A stretch of DNA of 6,503 nucleotides from JACKCP01 sp050253255 (GTDB lineage: Bacteria > Desulfobacterota > Desulfobacteria > Desulfobacterales > JACKCP01): positions 1 to 6,503 of the forward strand of contig JBFWJK010000175.1 in assembly GCA_050253255.1 (NCBI GenBank). Reading direction: 5' to 3'. Position 1 is the first letter of the stretch, and each line of letters starts with the position of its first letter. The translations under genes and the position numbers were made by a program. Of the stretch, positions 1 to 5,887 are shown one piece after another. The notes beneath the pieces were generated by a model that had not been told where the DNA came from, did no database searches, and was given only the letters and a program-made list of their open reading frames with translations.

Positions 1-322
1 GAGCATCGTCCGCTATTCCGTTGGCAATTTTACCGATTATGTTTGCAGTTGCAGGTGCTATCACAACAGCATCAGCTTTTTCAGCAAGATCGATGTGTCT
101 TATTTTATCAGGAGTTTCCTCTTTCATGACATCGGTATAAACACTGTGCTTTGAAATTGCCTGAAATGTAAGTTCTCCAACAAATTTACAGGAATTTTCA
201 GTCATAACAACAAAGACCTCTGCTCCTTTTTTCTGCAGAGCTCTTAAAAGTTCCACACTTTTATATACTGCAATTCCTCCGCTTACCCCAAGAACTATGT
301 TTTTTCCCTGCAAAGCTGTCAT
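1..322 (-). CDS. coaBC: CoaBC, bifunctional phosphopantothenoylcysteine decarboxylase / phosphopantothenate-cysteine ligase (N-terminal part, runs off the window)
   Basis: The visible 107 codons form the start of the FMN-dependent CoaC domain, which decarboxylates 4'-phosphopantothenoylcysteine in cytoplasmic coenzyme A synthesis. The hallmarks are in order: GKNIVLGVSGGIAVYK (residues 6-21), a Rossmann-like start typical of the HFCD flavoprotein family; LTFQAIS (51-57); IRHIDLA (74-80), whose His76 corresponds to the family's catalytic histidine; and the PATAN motif (90-94) followed by GKIANGIADD. I translated this frame by hand and it has no stop up to the left edge. The ATG at 322 follows a strong GGAGGAG ribosome site only a few nt upstream. 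The gene lies 18 nt after the rhomboid stop, as the last visible gene of the minus-strand operon. Whether the CoaB ligase domain is fused cannot be seen; fusion is usual in bacteria, so a stand-alone coaC is the alternative. UbiX, a relative, is excluded because its typical GxSGASG start is absent. Confidence 0.9.
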   Translation of the reverse strand, partial: MTALQGKNIVLGVSGGIAVYKSVELLRALQKKGAEVFVVMTENSCKFVGELTFQAISKHSVYTDVMKEETPDKIRHIDLAEKADAVVIAPATANIIGKIANGIADDA

Positions 323-340
323 AACTCCTCCAAAAGGAAT

Positions 341-1162
341 TTAAAAAATTACATTTATACAGTTTATGGCTGACATTGACAAAACAGCCGTTGTTACAGC
401 CAGAATAAAAAAAGCAAGAACAGTATTAAAAATATTATCCGTTCTGTTTTCAATATATCCAAGAGCAAAACCTGATAAAAGGCCTCCTGCAAATCCTCCG
501 AGATGACCGAAATTATCAATACCCGGAATTAAAAGCCCGAATATCACCAGGGATATTATCCAGCCTGAAACCTGCTTATATACTATTGAACCATGAAGGC
601 CTCCTCTTGATCTACCGTAATAGAAAAGGGCTCCTATAAGACCGCATATGGCGGCTGAGGCTCCGATTGTAACCGAAGTTCCTGAAAGATAGGAAAGAAC
701 AAAGCCTGAAATTCCGCTTACTGAGTATATTATAAATGACCTGGTGTTTCCGTAGAAATTGAGCACATATTTATAAAGCTGGGAAAATGCAAGCATGTTA
801 AATCCAATGTGAAGTATGCTTCCGTGAAGATATGAAGCAGAAACAAAACTCCACCAGAAATGATATGAATCAACAGGTACTCTTCCTGAAGCACCCATGA
901 AAATAAGAGCTCTTGTGTCAGGAGAGAGAAAGTTCAGAGGGTTTGGTGAAAATGAAATTCCCGAAGACACGATAAGGCTTAAAACATAAAAAAATATGTT
1001 TACTCCTATAATGAATTTGATGACAAAATCACCATCTCTTAAAAGAGTAAAAACTATGTTGTTTTTGTACCATGCTCCGGGATTTTTTACACCGCAGTAA
1101 GGACACTGCGGCTCATCCCGGCTGACAAGTTTCCTGCACCTGGGGCAAAACACTGAATTCAA
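341..1162 (-). CDS. Rhomboid-family intramembrane serine protease with N-terminal zinc ribbon
   Basis: This 273-residue membrane protein is predicted to cleave transmembrane substrates within the lipid bilayer. Residues 6-23 form a CxxC-x10-CxxC zinc ribbon (Cys6, 9, 20, 23) on the cytoplasmic N-terminus. About seven hydrophobic segments follow (roughly 47-68, 111-131, 141-160, 167-183, 199-214, 217-236, 244-264), fitting a 6+1 rhomboid. The second segment carries HGSILHIGFNM (His113, His118, Asn122). The catalytic serine is Ser169 in GASAAICGLIGA, and the catalytic histidine is His220 in NFGHLGGFAGG, so the Ser-His dyad is intact. GASA replaces the more usual GASG. The start codon is TTG, overlapping the rlmN TGA stop by 4 nt; GAGGTG at 1173-1178 supports it, and no ATG lies near. 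The physiological substrate cannot be inferred. It is one of a cluster of unrelated housekeeping-type genes and is probably translationally coupled to rlmN. Confidence 0.9.
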   Translation of the reverse strand: MNSVFCPRCRKLVSRDEPQCPYCGVKNPGAWYKNNIVFTLLRDGDFVIKFIIGVNIFFYVLSLIVSSGISFSPNPLNFLSPDTRALIFMGASGRVPVDSYHFWWSFVSASYLHGSILHIGFNMLAFSQLYKYVLNFYGNTRSFIIYSVSGISGFVLSYLSGTSVTIGASAAICGLIGALFYYGRSRGGLHGSIVYKQVSGWIISLVIFGLLIPGIDNFGHLGGFAGGLLSGFALGYIENRTDNIFNTVLAFFILAVTTAVLSMSAINCINVIF

Positions 1163-2199
1163 TCTGATAACCCACCTCTTATTTTTCCTGCAAGCTGACC
1201 GCAGCCTGCATCAAGATTTTTCCCCTTTGTCCATCTTTTACGTACAAAAAGACCTGATTTTTCCAGAAGAGAAGAAAAATCCGCAATATCTTTATCGCTG
1301 CACCCTTTAAAACCGCATCCTTCAATATCATTATACGGAATAATATTTACCCTGCATGGAATTCCGTCAAGAAACTCTGCAAGTTTTACTGCATCTTTTT
1401 CACTGTCATTCAGATCCTTGAACAAAGTGTATGTAATAAATATTATTCCTTTCTGCTTCAAGGGATAATTTAAAAGAGTGTTTCGCAGTGTTGTAAGATC
1501 AAACCTCTTTGTTACAGGCATAATTCTTTTTCTTAATTCATTGTCAGCCGAATTTATTGAAACAGACAAATTCGCCTTTATATCAGGATCTTTTCCAAGC
1601 CTTTCAATCTGATCGCAAAGACCTGAACTTGAAATTGTAATGTGTCTGAATGCAATGTCAAATCCGTGCTGCTCATTTAAAATTAAAACCGCCTGCCTTA
1701 CATTTTCATAATTATCAAGAGGCTCCCCCATTCCCATAAAGACAATGTTTCTTATGTCATATCCAAGAACAAACTTTGCCGTATAAAGCTGTAAAATTAT
1801 TTCATGGGGATAAAGATTTCTTTTGAAACCGATTTTTGCTGTGGCACAGAAACCGCAGTTCATTCTGCATCCTACCTGTGAAGAGATGCATAGTGTATCC
1901 CTTGTCTTCATTTTAAGGACAACACTTTCTATAACAGCTTTATCATCAAGTTCCAGCGCAAATTTTATTACATCTTCAGACTCTTTTTTTTCAAGAATAA
2001 CAGGTTCAGGGAATTTAAGACCTGCCTTTATTTTACAGGCAAGCTCCTTGTTCCTGAAACAGTCCAGATTTTCAATATCTGTTTTTCCTGTTTTAAAAAA
2101 ATATCTGTAAATGCATTTTGCATGAAACTCTCCTTTACCGAAACTCTGATTCAGGAAGTGCGTTAAATCATTTAAGGTAAAGGATAAAATTTCAGACAT
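1159..2199 (-). CDS. rlmN: Dual-specificity RNA methyltransferase RlmN-type radical SAM enzyme
   Basis: Members of this family use a [4Fe-4S] cluster and two SAM molecules to methylate C2 of A2503 in 23S rRNA, and in some species A37 of tRNAs. Numbering from the ATG at 2199 (346 residues), the radical SAM motif CxxxCxxC is at Cys111, Cys115 and Cys118 within SSQVGCRMNCGFCAT. FMGMGEPLDNYENV follows near 154-167, then the HITISSSGL and MPVTKRF blocks. The methyl-carrying cysteine is Cys333 in DAGCGQLAGK. The N-terminal RNA-binding helical part (FHAKCIYRYFF) is present but divergent. The family consensus at the end is AACGQL, so AGCGQL here is a mild variant. A TTG six nt upstream (2205) is a possible alternative start; the ATG is preferred because GAGG lies 7 nt before it. 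The close relative Cfr (C8 methylation) has FMGMGEAL rather than the FMGMGEPL seen here, so RlmN is the better call. It is tightly packed between the RHH-like gene and the rhomboid gene. Confidence 0.92.
   Translation of the reverse strand: MSEILSFTLNDLTHFLNQSFGKGEFHAKCIYRYFFKTGKTDIENLDCFRNKELACKIKAGLKFPEPVILEKKESEDVIKFALELDDKAVIESVVLKMKTRDTLCISSQVGCRMNCGFCATAKIGFKRNLYPHEIILQLYTAKFVLGYDIRNIVFMGMGEPLDNYENVRQAVLILNEQHGFDIAFRHITISSSGLCDQIERLGKDPDIKANLSVSINSADNELRKRIMPVTKRFDLTTLRNTLLNYPLKQKGIIFITYTLFKDLNDSEKDAVKLAEFLDGIPCRVNIIPYNDIEGCGFKGCSDKDIADFSSLLEKSGLFVRKRWTKGKNLDAGCGQLAGKIRGGLSD
1160..1178 (-). promoter_or_regulatory. Ribosome binding site and TTG start of the rhomboid gene
   Basis: On the minus strand GAGGTGGG (1178-1171) lies about 8-10 nt before TTG (1162-1160). 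The TTG shares bases with the upstream TGA stop (1161-1159). There is no in-frame ATG near, and the Cys6/Cys9 half of the zinc ribbon is retained only if translation begins about here. This decides the start and suggests re-initiation by ribosomes finishing rlmN. Confidence 0.7.
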
Positions 2200-2201
2200 T
2201 A

Positions 2202-2525
2202 TCAATCCTCATTCCTTGCAAATTCATCAATCATTGACAGAACCATTTCAGAGGGTTCTGTCTCTCTTTTCTTTGCAATTGTACAAAGTTCTTCCCACAA
2301 GACTTTATGTATTGGAAGAGATACATATCTTTTTGCCTTTTCAACGCTCATTCCTGCGGCAAGCCTGTTTCTGTGATTCATTTCAACAGCTTTTTTCGGA
2401 TCATTCTTGCTCAAATACCCTTTCATAAGAAATTCCACAAGATCATCCAGATCAATTCCGAGTCCCTCAGCTTTTTTCTCGAACCATTTTACAACTTCAT
2501 CATTTATTTCAACTGTCATCTTCAT
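2202..2525 (-). CDS. Small protein with two ribbon-helix-helix-like units, putative DNA-binding protein
   Basis: This 107-residue soluble protein has no close relative that I can name. Residues 3-38 read as a short strand (MTVEI) followed by two amphipathic helices (about 9-21 and 25-38, with LGIDLDDLVEFLMKGYL). This is the layout of ribbon-helix-helix (MetJ/Arc/CopG-type) repressor monomers. Residues 66-104 repeat the pattern: strand YVSLP, helix HKVLWEELCTIAKK, then EPSEMVLSMIDEFAR. A charged linker (39-65) joins them. RHH proteins normally bind DNA as dimers formed by pairing the strands, so two units in one chain could make an internal pseudo-dimer. ATG at 2525 is supported by AGGAG 8 nt upstream, overlapping the UbiD stop region. 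The gene starts 11 nt after the UbiD gene and ends at rlmN. Autoregulation of the operon is a guess; it could also be a structural protein with a coincidental fold pattern. Confidence 0.7.
   Translation of the reverse strand: MKMTVEINDEVVKWFEKKAEGLGIDLDDLVEFLMKGYLSKNDPKKAVEMNHRNRLAAGMSVEKAKRYVSLPIHKVLWEELCTIAKKRETEPSEMVLSMIDEFARNED
2207..2217 (-). promoter_or_regulatory. Two overlapping Shine-Dalgarno-like sites before rlmN
   Basis: Reading the minus strand, AAGGA (2217-2213) sits 7 nt before TTG at 2205, while GAGG (2210-2207) sits 7 nt before ATG at 2199. Both spacings are good, so the start could be either codon. The two products would differ by two residues only. ATG is chosen as the stronger initiator. 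Confidence 0.5.
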
Positions 2526-2536
2526 AATTCATTCTC

Positions 2537-4366
2537 CTAAATTAATCCGTAAAGCTCACCGCTTTTTTTAAAAAGAAAATCTATTTTTTCTTCTGTTTTT
2601 TCATCTGGAATAAGTTCTTTTGCATGCCAGGGTTTTATTCTTGCATCTATTACAAGGGGCCCTTTGCAGCCAAAATGTTTGAACTTAAAGAAACTTTGTA
2701 TCCCGTTCACATCATGTGAAGGATTTGAACGTGTAAATACAGTCCATAAAAAATTATCAAGTGTTCTTGAAACAAATTCAGAATCATCGCACACAGCAAC
2801 AAGAACAAAATCATCTGAGCTTATTTTCACTTCTCCGGATAAACAAAATTTCTCAATATCCTCATAACCGGAAACATCACTGAATTTCGGACCTTCAACA
2901 GCAATAACTCCCGGCATAACCACCTTTGGATTTTTGAAACCAGTCGGAAGTTTCAAATTTTCATTTATTTCTTTTTTCAGTATTCTTTTTTTCTCACCAC
3001 ATGAACATATTGCAAGTTTTGATCCTCTGTTCAGACTTTCACCCGAATAATCAAGGGTATCAATTGTTGTTTTTGTATGAAAATGAAGATCATTTTCAAG
3101 GTCTATTCTCTCCAGAACATGAATCAAAAATTCTTTCTCATCATAAATATCAAGACCCGGATTATCTTCATGGGCTGCAACAAAAAGGTATTTTGTCAAA
3201 GAGCACTGACCAAATCCTAAAATTGCATTTGAAGCCGTGATAATTTCTGCCGGGACTCTTTTTTCATAGGGAGTGTATCTTTCATGGGCAATTGCAAACA
3301 TAAGCGGATGAACACCGGCAAGGTCAACTGCATGTATTTTTTCCACTCCGGGTATTGAGGCCGGAACCGCTGGCTTTGTCATCTCGTGAATAAGCTCACC
3401 GAAAACAGAGTCTTCCTGCGGAGGTCTTCCCACAACAGTAAACGGCCATATTGCATCTTTTCTGTGATAAATATTTTTTACCTTCATATACGGGAATTCA
3501 TGAACCAGACTGTAATATCCCAGATGATCTCCAAACGGACCTTCTTCTTTTACAGAATCAAGAACAAGCTCTCCTGTTATACAGAAATCTGCATCAAGAG
3601 AAATAAATTCATCTTTTGTTCTTTTATATGAAAATCTTCTTCCTGAAAGCGCTCCTGCAAAAAATATTTCCGGAATATTGTGAGGCAGAGGCATCACCGC
3701 TGAAAGTGAGTGTGCAGGGGGACCTCCTATGAAAACAGAAACGTTGAGTTTTTTATTTTCAGATATTGCCTTTTGATGATGAAGTCCGATTCCCCTTTCA
3801 ATCTGGTAATGCAGACCTGCTTCGCTGTCTTTTGCATAGTTGTTGCCTGAAATCTGAACTCTGTACATTCCAAGGTTTGAATTGAATATATTTCTTTTTA
3901 CAGGGTCTTCAGTATAAACCTGAGGAAGAAGTATAAAAGCACCTCCATCGTCCGGCCAGCATTTGATCTGAGGGAGTTTTGAAAGCTCTGTTTTTGAATA
4001 TAAAACCGGTCCTTTTTTCGACTGCCCTGGAACAGCACTGTAAAGAGCCTTTAAAATTTTAGGCCACAATAAAGGTGAGGCCAGAACTTCAAAAGGGTCA
4101 CTTTTTGATGCAACAAGCTTTTTTACAGGTTCAAGAGTGTGCCTGAAAAGAAATTTTGCCCTTTCCATTGTCCCGAAAATATTTGAGACAGCCCTGAAAG
4201 GAGAACCTTTTACGTTTTCAAATAAAACTGCAGGCCCTTTTTTCTCGTTTATTCTCCTGTGAACAGCCGCCATTTCTAGGTTTGGATCAAGTTCTGATTT
4301 TATTTTCACAAGCATTTTATTTTTATAAAGATCGTCGCATGCCTGTTTTAAAGACGAATAAATCAT
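2537..4366 (-). CDS. UbiD-family decarboxylase (prenylated-FMN dependent), long form
   Basis: This 609-residue cytoplasmic enzyme belongs to the UbiD family, which reversibly decarboxylates aromatic or alpha,beta-unsaturated acids with prenylated FMN made by UbiX. The N-terminal domain shows LDPNLEMAAVHRRI and GPAVLFENVKGS (about 26-55). The catalytic core has NLGMYRVQI with Arg169, AGLHYQIERG (183-192), GGPPAH (214-219), and EGPFGDHLGYYS (275-286). Arg169, Glu275 and Asp280 match the Arg-Glu-Glu/Asp catalytic set known in Fdc1/UbiD. About 100 residues of C-terminal extension make it longer than E. coli UbiD (about 497 aa); similar ~600-residue forms occur in other anaerobes, some annotated for menaquinone (futalosine-type) synthesis. 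Substrate is not determinable: 4-hydroxybenzoate-type quinone intermediates, naphthoates or other aromatics remain possible. The ATG overlaps the YhbP-like stop in an ATGA junction, and the ribosome site before it is weak, so coupling is likely. No ubiX is visible in the window. Confidence 0.93.
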   Translation of the reverse strand: MIYSSLKQACDDLYKNKMLVKIKSELDPNLEMAAVHRRINEKKGPAVLFENVKGSPFRAVSNIFGTMERAKFLFRHTLEPVKKLVASKSDPFEVLASPLLWPKILKALYSAVPGQSKKGPVLYSKTELSKLPQIKCWPDDGGAFILLPQVYTEDPVKRNIFNSNLGMYRVQISGNNYAKDSEAGLHYQIERGIGLHHQKAISENKKLNVSVFIGGPPAHSLSAVMPLPHNIPEIFFAGALSGRRFSYKRTKDEFISLDADFCITGELVLDSVKEEGPFGDHLGYYSLVHEFPYMKVKNIYHRKDAIWPFTVVGRPPQEDSVFGELIHEMTKPAVPASIPGVEKIHAVDLAGVHPLMFAIAHERYTPYEKRVPAEIITASNAILGFGQCSLTKYLFVAAHEDNPGLDIYDEKEFLIHVLERIDLENDLHFHTKTTIDTLDYSGESLNRGSKLAICSCGEKKRILKKEINENLKLPTGFKNPKVVMPGVIAVEGPKFSDVSGYEDIEKFCLSGEVKISSDDFVLVAVCDDSEFVSRTLDNFLWTVFTRSNPSHDVNGIQSFFKFKHFGCKGPLVIDARIKPWHAKELIPDEKTEEKIDFLFKKSGELYGLI

Positions 4367-4812
4367 ATATTTTCTGCTTTTATTATTGTTTTATTTCCAA
4401 ATCCTGCAAGATTATCCGTATACACAATATATTCAGGTTCAAAACAAAAAATTTCGGCCCTGAATTTTTTTTTGAAGCTCAGAAAGTCCGCACCTGAATC
4501 TTTTAAAACAAAAGGGAACTTTTTTATATATTTTAAAAAAGCCTTTGAAGATTCTTTAAAGCCGGGTTTTAAAATTCTGCCCCTCATCTGTGCTCCCTTA
4601 ATTTTTTTTGTTTCATTCCCGTCACAAAATACGGAGCATGAAACTTTTTTATCTACACCATATAGAATATGAATTGATTGAGGTGAAGAAAAAAAATAAA
4701 ATTTTTCATCAAACACAAAATATACAGGGGAACACCATGGCAGATTATTCTCAATTACACAAATATTCATTGTTTTTTCAGCAGTTACAAGTTCCAGAAA
4801 TCCTTTTTCCAT
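4363..4812 (-). CDS. YhbP-like (UPF0306) protein, pyridoxamine 5'-phosphate oxidase-like FMN-binding split barrel
   Basis: This is a 149-residue protein, close to the 147 or so of E. coli YhbP. As I recall that sequence, matching blocks are PWCSPVYFVFDEKFYFFSS (26-43), followed by a histidine (His48) in the position of the family's TRHA/SIH block; KGAQMRGRI (72-80); a KKFPFV segment (97-102); and the distinctive end EYIVYTDNLAGFGNKTII (127-144). The split-barrel family usually binds FMN or a related flavin as a homodimer, but YhbP itself has no firmly assigned reaction, so none is given here. It is the first gene of the minus-strand operon and overlaps the UbiD start by 4 nt. A weak AAGGA ribosome site lies 13 nt before ATG 4812, which is rather far. 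Its tie to a prenyl-FMN enzyme hints at a flavin-related helper or an unrelated companion; this is inference. Confidence 0.82.
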   Translation of the reverse strand: MEKGFLELVTAEKTMNICVIENNLPWCSPVYFVFDEKFYFFSSPQSIHILYGVDKKVSCSVFCDGNETKKIKGAQMRGRILKPGFKESSKAFLKYIKKFPFVLKDSGADFLSFKKKFRAEIFCFEPEYIVYTDNLAGFGNKTIIKAENI

Positions 4813-4863
4813 GAACTGAATACTTTCCTTTAAATTTAAAATATTCCGGATTGATCAATTTTC

Positions 4864-4890
4864 AAATTTGATGCATATAGCGTCAAATTT
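4864..4890. repeat. Inverted repeat with 11-bp arms, possible operator
   Basis: AAATTTGA (4864-4871) is mirrored exactly by TCAAATTT (4883-4890). The symmetry continues inward through a T-G pair and two G-C pairs, leaving a 5-nt centre ATATA. It lies 52-78 bp before the first codon of the minus-strand operon. Neither flanking gene ends here and no T-run follows, so a terminator role is unlikely; an operator or an mRNA leader hairpin are the main readings. Confidence 0.55.
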
Positions 4891-4927
4891 CACCACGCTG
4901 TACTTTTTACTCTGAGTGATTCAATTT

Positions 4928-4967
4928 AACCCGTAAGATGCGGCAAAACTGAAAAGCCCGACGGGTT
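4928..4967. repeat. GC-richer 40-bp block with inverted ends (AACCCGT / ACGGGTT)
   Basis: AACCCGT (4928-4934) and ACGGGTT (4961-4967) are perfect inverted copies 26 nt apart, with an inner GGC / GCC pair (4942-4944 and 4956-4958) around an A-rich loop. By my count 21 of the 40 bases are G or C, in contrast with the AT-rich sequence around it. It may be a small dispersed intergenic repeat, a structured RNA or a binding site. I do not recognise a known riboswitch in it. Confidence 0.45.
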
Positions 4968-5061
4968 TCATGTTTAAATATAATAAGCTTAATTCATTGA
5001 AAATTTATTAATTTAAAAATATGAAACACTCCATTCAGAAATATCTAACATCTGGTTTAGG

Positions 5062-5089
5062 TTGAAAATTTCCTGTAAATCTTTATTAT
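5062..5089 (+). promoter_or_regulatory. Putative sigma-70-type promoter for the LOG gene
   Basis: TTGAAA (5062-5067) and TATTAT (5084-5089) are separated by 16 bp, each one mismatch from the consensus hexamers. The predicted leader is about 45 nt, followed by AAAGGA (5128-5133) 6 nt before the ATG. A second TTGAAA (4997-5002), 17 bp before TATGAA, is weaker. In such AT-rich DNA chance matches are common. Confidence 0.45.
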
Positions 5090-5139
5090 ATTACACTTCA
5101 TAGTTACTGATTTATAAAAAATCAATCAAAGGAATTAAA

Positions 5140-5820
5140 ATGAAAGATGAAAAAATAATAAATCATGCAAAGCAGTTTATAATAGATGACTTCAAACTGG
5201 ATGATTCATGGCGTCTTTTTAAAATAATGGGAGAATTTGTCGACGGTTTTGAAACAATGGCAAGTGTGGGACCTGCAGTGAGTATTTTCGGATCTGCCCG
5301 CCTTAAGCCTGATAATGAAGCATATATCAAAGCCGAAGAAATTGCATACAGAATTGCAAACCTCGGTTTTTCCGTAATAACAGGCGGCGGCGGGGGAATA
5401 ATGGAAGCTGCAAACAAAGGAGCTGCCAGAGCCGAGGGAACTTCTGTAGGACTGAATATTCAGCTTCCCTTTGAACAGAGCCCGAATCCTTTTGCAAATA
5501 TTCAGCTTGAATTCAAATACTTTTTCATCAGAAAGGTAATGTTCATAAAATATGCCCAGGCCTATGTAATTTTACCGGGAGGCTTTGGAACTCTTGATGA
5601 AATGTTTGAAGCGCTTACTCTGATTCAGACCAAAAGAATAAAGCCTTTCCCTGTAATTCTTGTTGGTACATCGCACTGGACTGGGCTTGTTGAATGGATC
5701 AAGGATCAGCTTCTTACAAAAAAACTGATATCTGAAGAAGACCCTTATCTTTTCAGAATAGTAGATACTCCAGAAGAAGTTGAAAAATCGATAGTTGAGC
5801 TTTTACCTTCTGTAAAATAA
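5140..5820 (+). CDS. LOG family protein (TIGR00730), probable nucleoside 5'-monophosphate phosphoribohydrolase
   Basis: This 226-residue cytoplasmic Rossmann-like protein belongs to the LOG family, often mislabelled lysine decarboxylase. Characterised members split AMP or cytokinin riboside 5'-monophosphates into base and ribose 5-phosphate. Visible blocks are SIFGSAR (48-54); TGGGGGIMEAANKGA (81-95), the phosphate-binding glycine loop; FFIRKVMFIKYAQAYVILPG (128-147), with Arg131-Lys132; and the signature PGGFGTLDEMFE (146-157), with catalytic-type Glu154. An N-terminal helix of about 40 residues precedes the core, as in the longer bacterial LOG subgroup. AAAGGA lies 6 nt before the ATG, so this start is well supported. 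In bacteria the role is more likely purine nucleotide turnover than hormone making. A small lipoprotein gene follows after 67 nt on the same strand, with no terminator seen between. Confidence 0.92.
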   Translation: MKDEKIINHAKQFIIDDFKLDDSWRLFKIMGEFVDGFETMASVGPAVSIFGSARLKPDNEAYIKAEEIAYRIANLGFSVITGGGGGIMEAANKGAARAEGTSVGLNIQLPFEQSPNPFANIQLEFKYFFIRKVMFIKYAQAYVILPGGFGTLDEMFEALTLIQTKRIKPFPVILVGTSHWTGLVEWIKDQLLTKKLISEEDPYLFRIVDTPEEVEKSIVELLPSVK

Positions 5821-5887
5821 TGTTATTCCCATAATAATTTATAAAAAAATAAACTTAATATATTCAACAATTAACGGAGGAAATAAA

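Larger units (their letters stand above)
4813..5139. other. Divergent intergenic spacer (327 bp)
   Basis: This very AT-rich spacer lies between the heads of the minus-strand operon and the plus-strand LOG gene. It holds an inverted repeat (4864-4890), a short perfect palindrome ATTGATCAAT (4850-4859), a GC-richer structured block (4928-4967) and a promoter for LOG (5062-5089). I see no convincing reading frame. No strong sigma-70 promoter toward the minus operon was recognised, although one must exist nearby or upstream. Confidence 0.7.

Noticed and set aside
1835..1860. TGGCAC resembling half of a sigma-54 promoter
   Set aside because: The matching TTGC half is absent at the required spacing and it falls inside rlmN coding sequence.
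1823..2110. Plus-strand reading frame of 95 codons opposite rlmN
   Set aside because: It lies wholly antisense to well-supported rlmN motifs, including the radical SAM cysteines, and has no ribosome site or protein-like pattern.
2202..2525. Antitoxin of a toxin-antitoxin pair (RHH antitoxins are common)
   Set aside because: No toxin-sized partner gene is adjacent; both neighbours are recognisable metabolic or RNA-modification enzymes.
3001..3631. Plus-strand frames opposite the UbiD gene (around 3001-3240 and 3386-3631)
   Set aside because: They are antisense to conserved catalytic blocks of the decarboxylase and show no family resemblance.
4813..4862. Sigma-70 promoter toward the minus-strand operon (TTGATC and downstream AT-rich hexamers)
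   Set aside because: Hexamer spacings are 9 bp or run into the ribosome site; no pair was good enough to call.
4928..4967. Riboswitch (c-di-GMP, guanidine or preQ1 type)
   Set aside because: The GC-rich block is too short, and the conserved bases I know for these classes are not present in the right order.
5021..5065. Possible 14-residue leader peptide ahead of the LOG gene
   Set aside because: There is no ribosome site before its ATG, it contains no run of regulatory codons, no attenuator hairpin follows, and it lies mostly upstream of the better promoter.
5163..5417. Minus-strand frame of 84 codons opposite the LOG gene
   Set aside because: Its proline-rich run is only the complement of the LOG glycine loop codons; the sense gene is clear.
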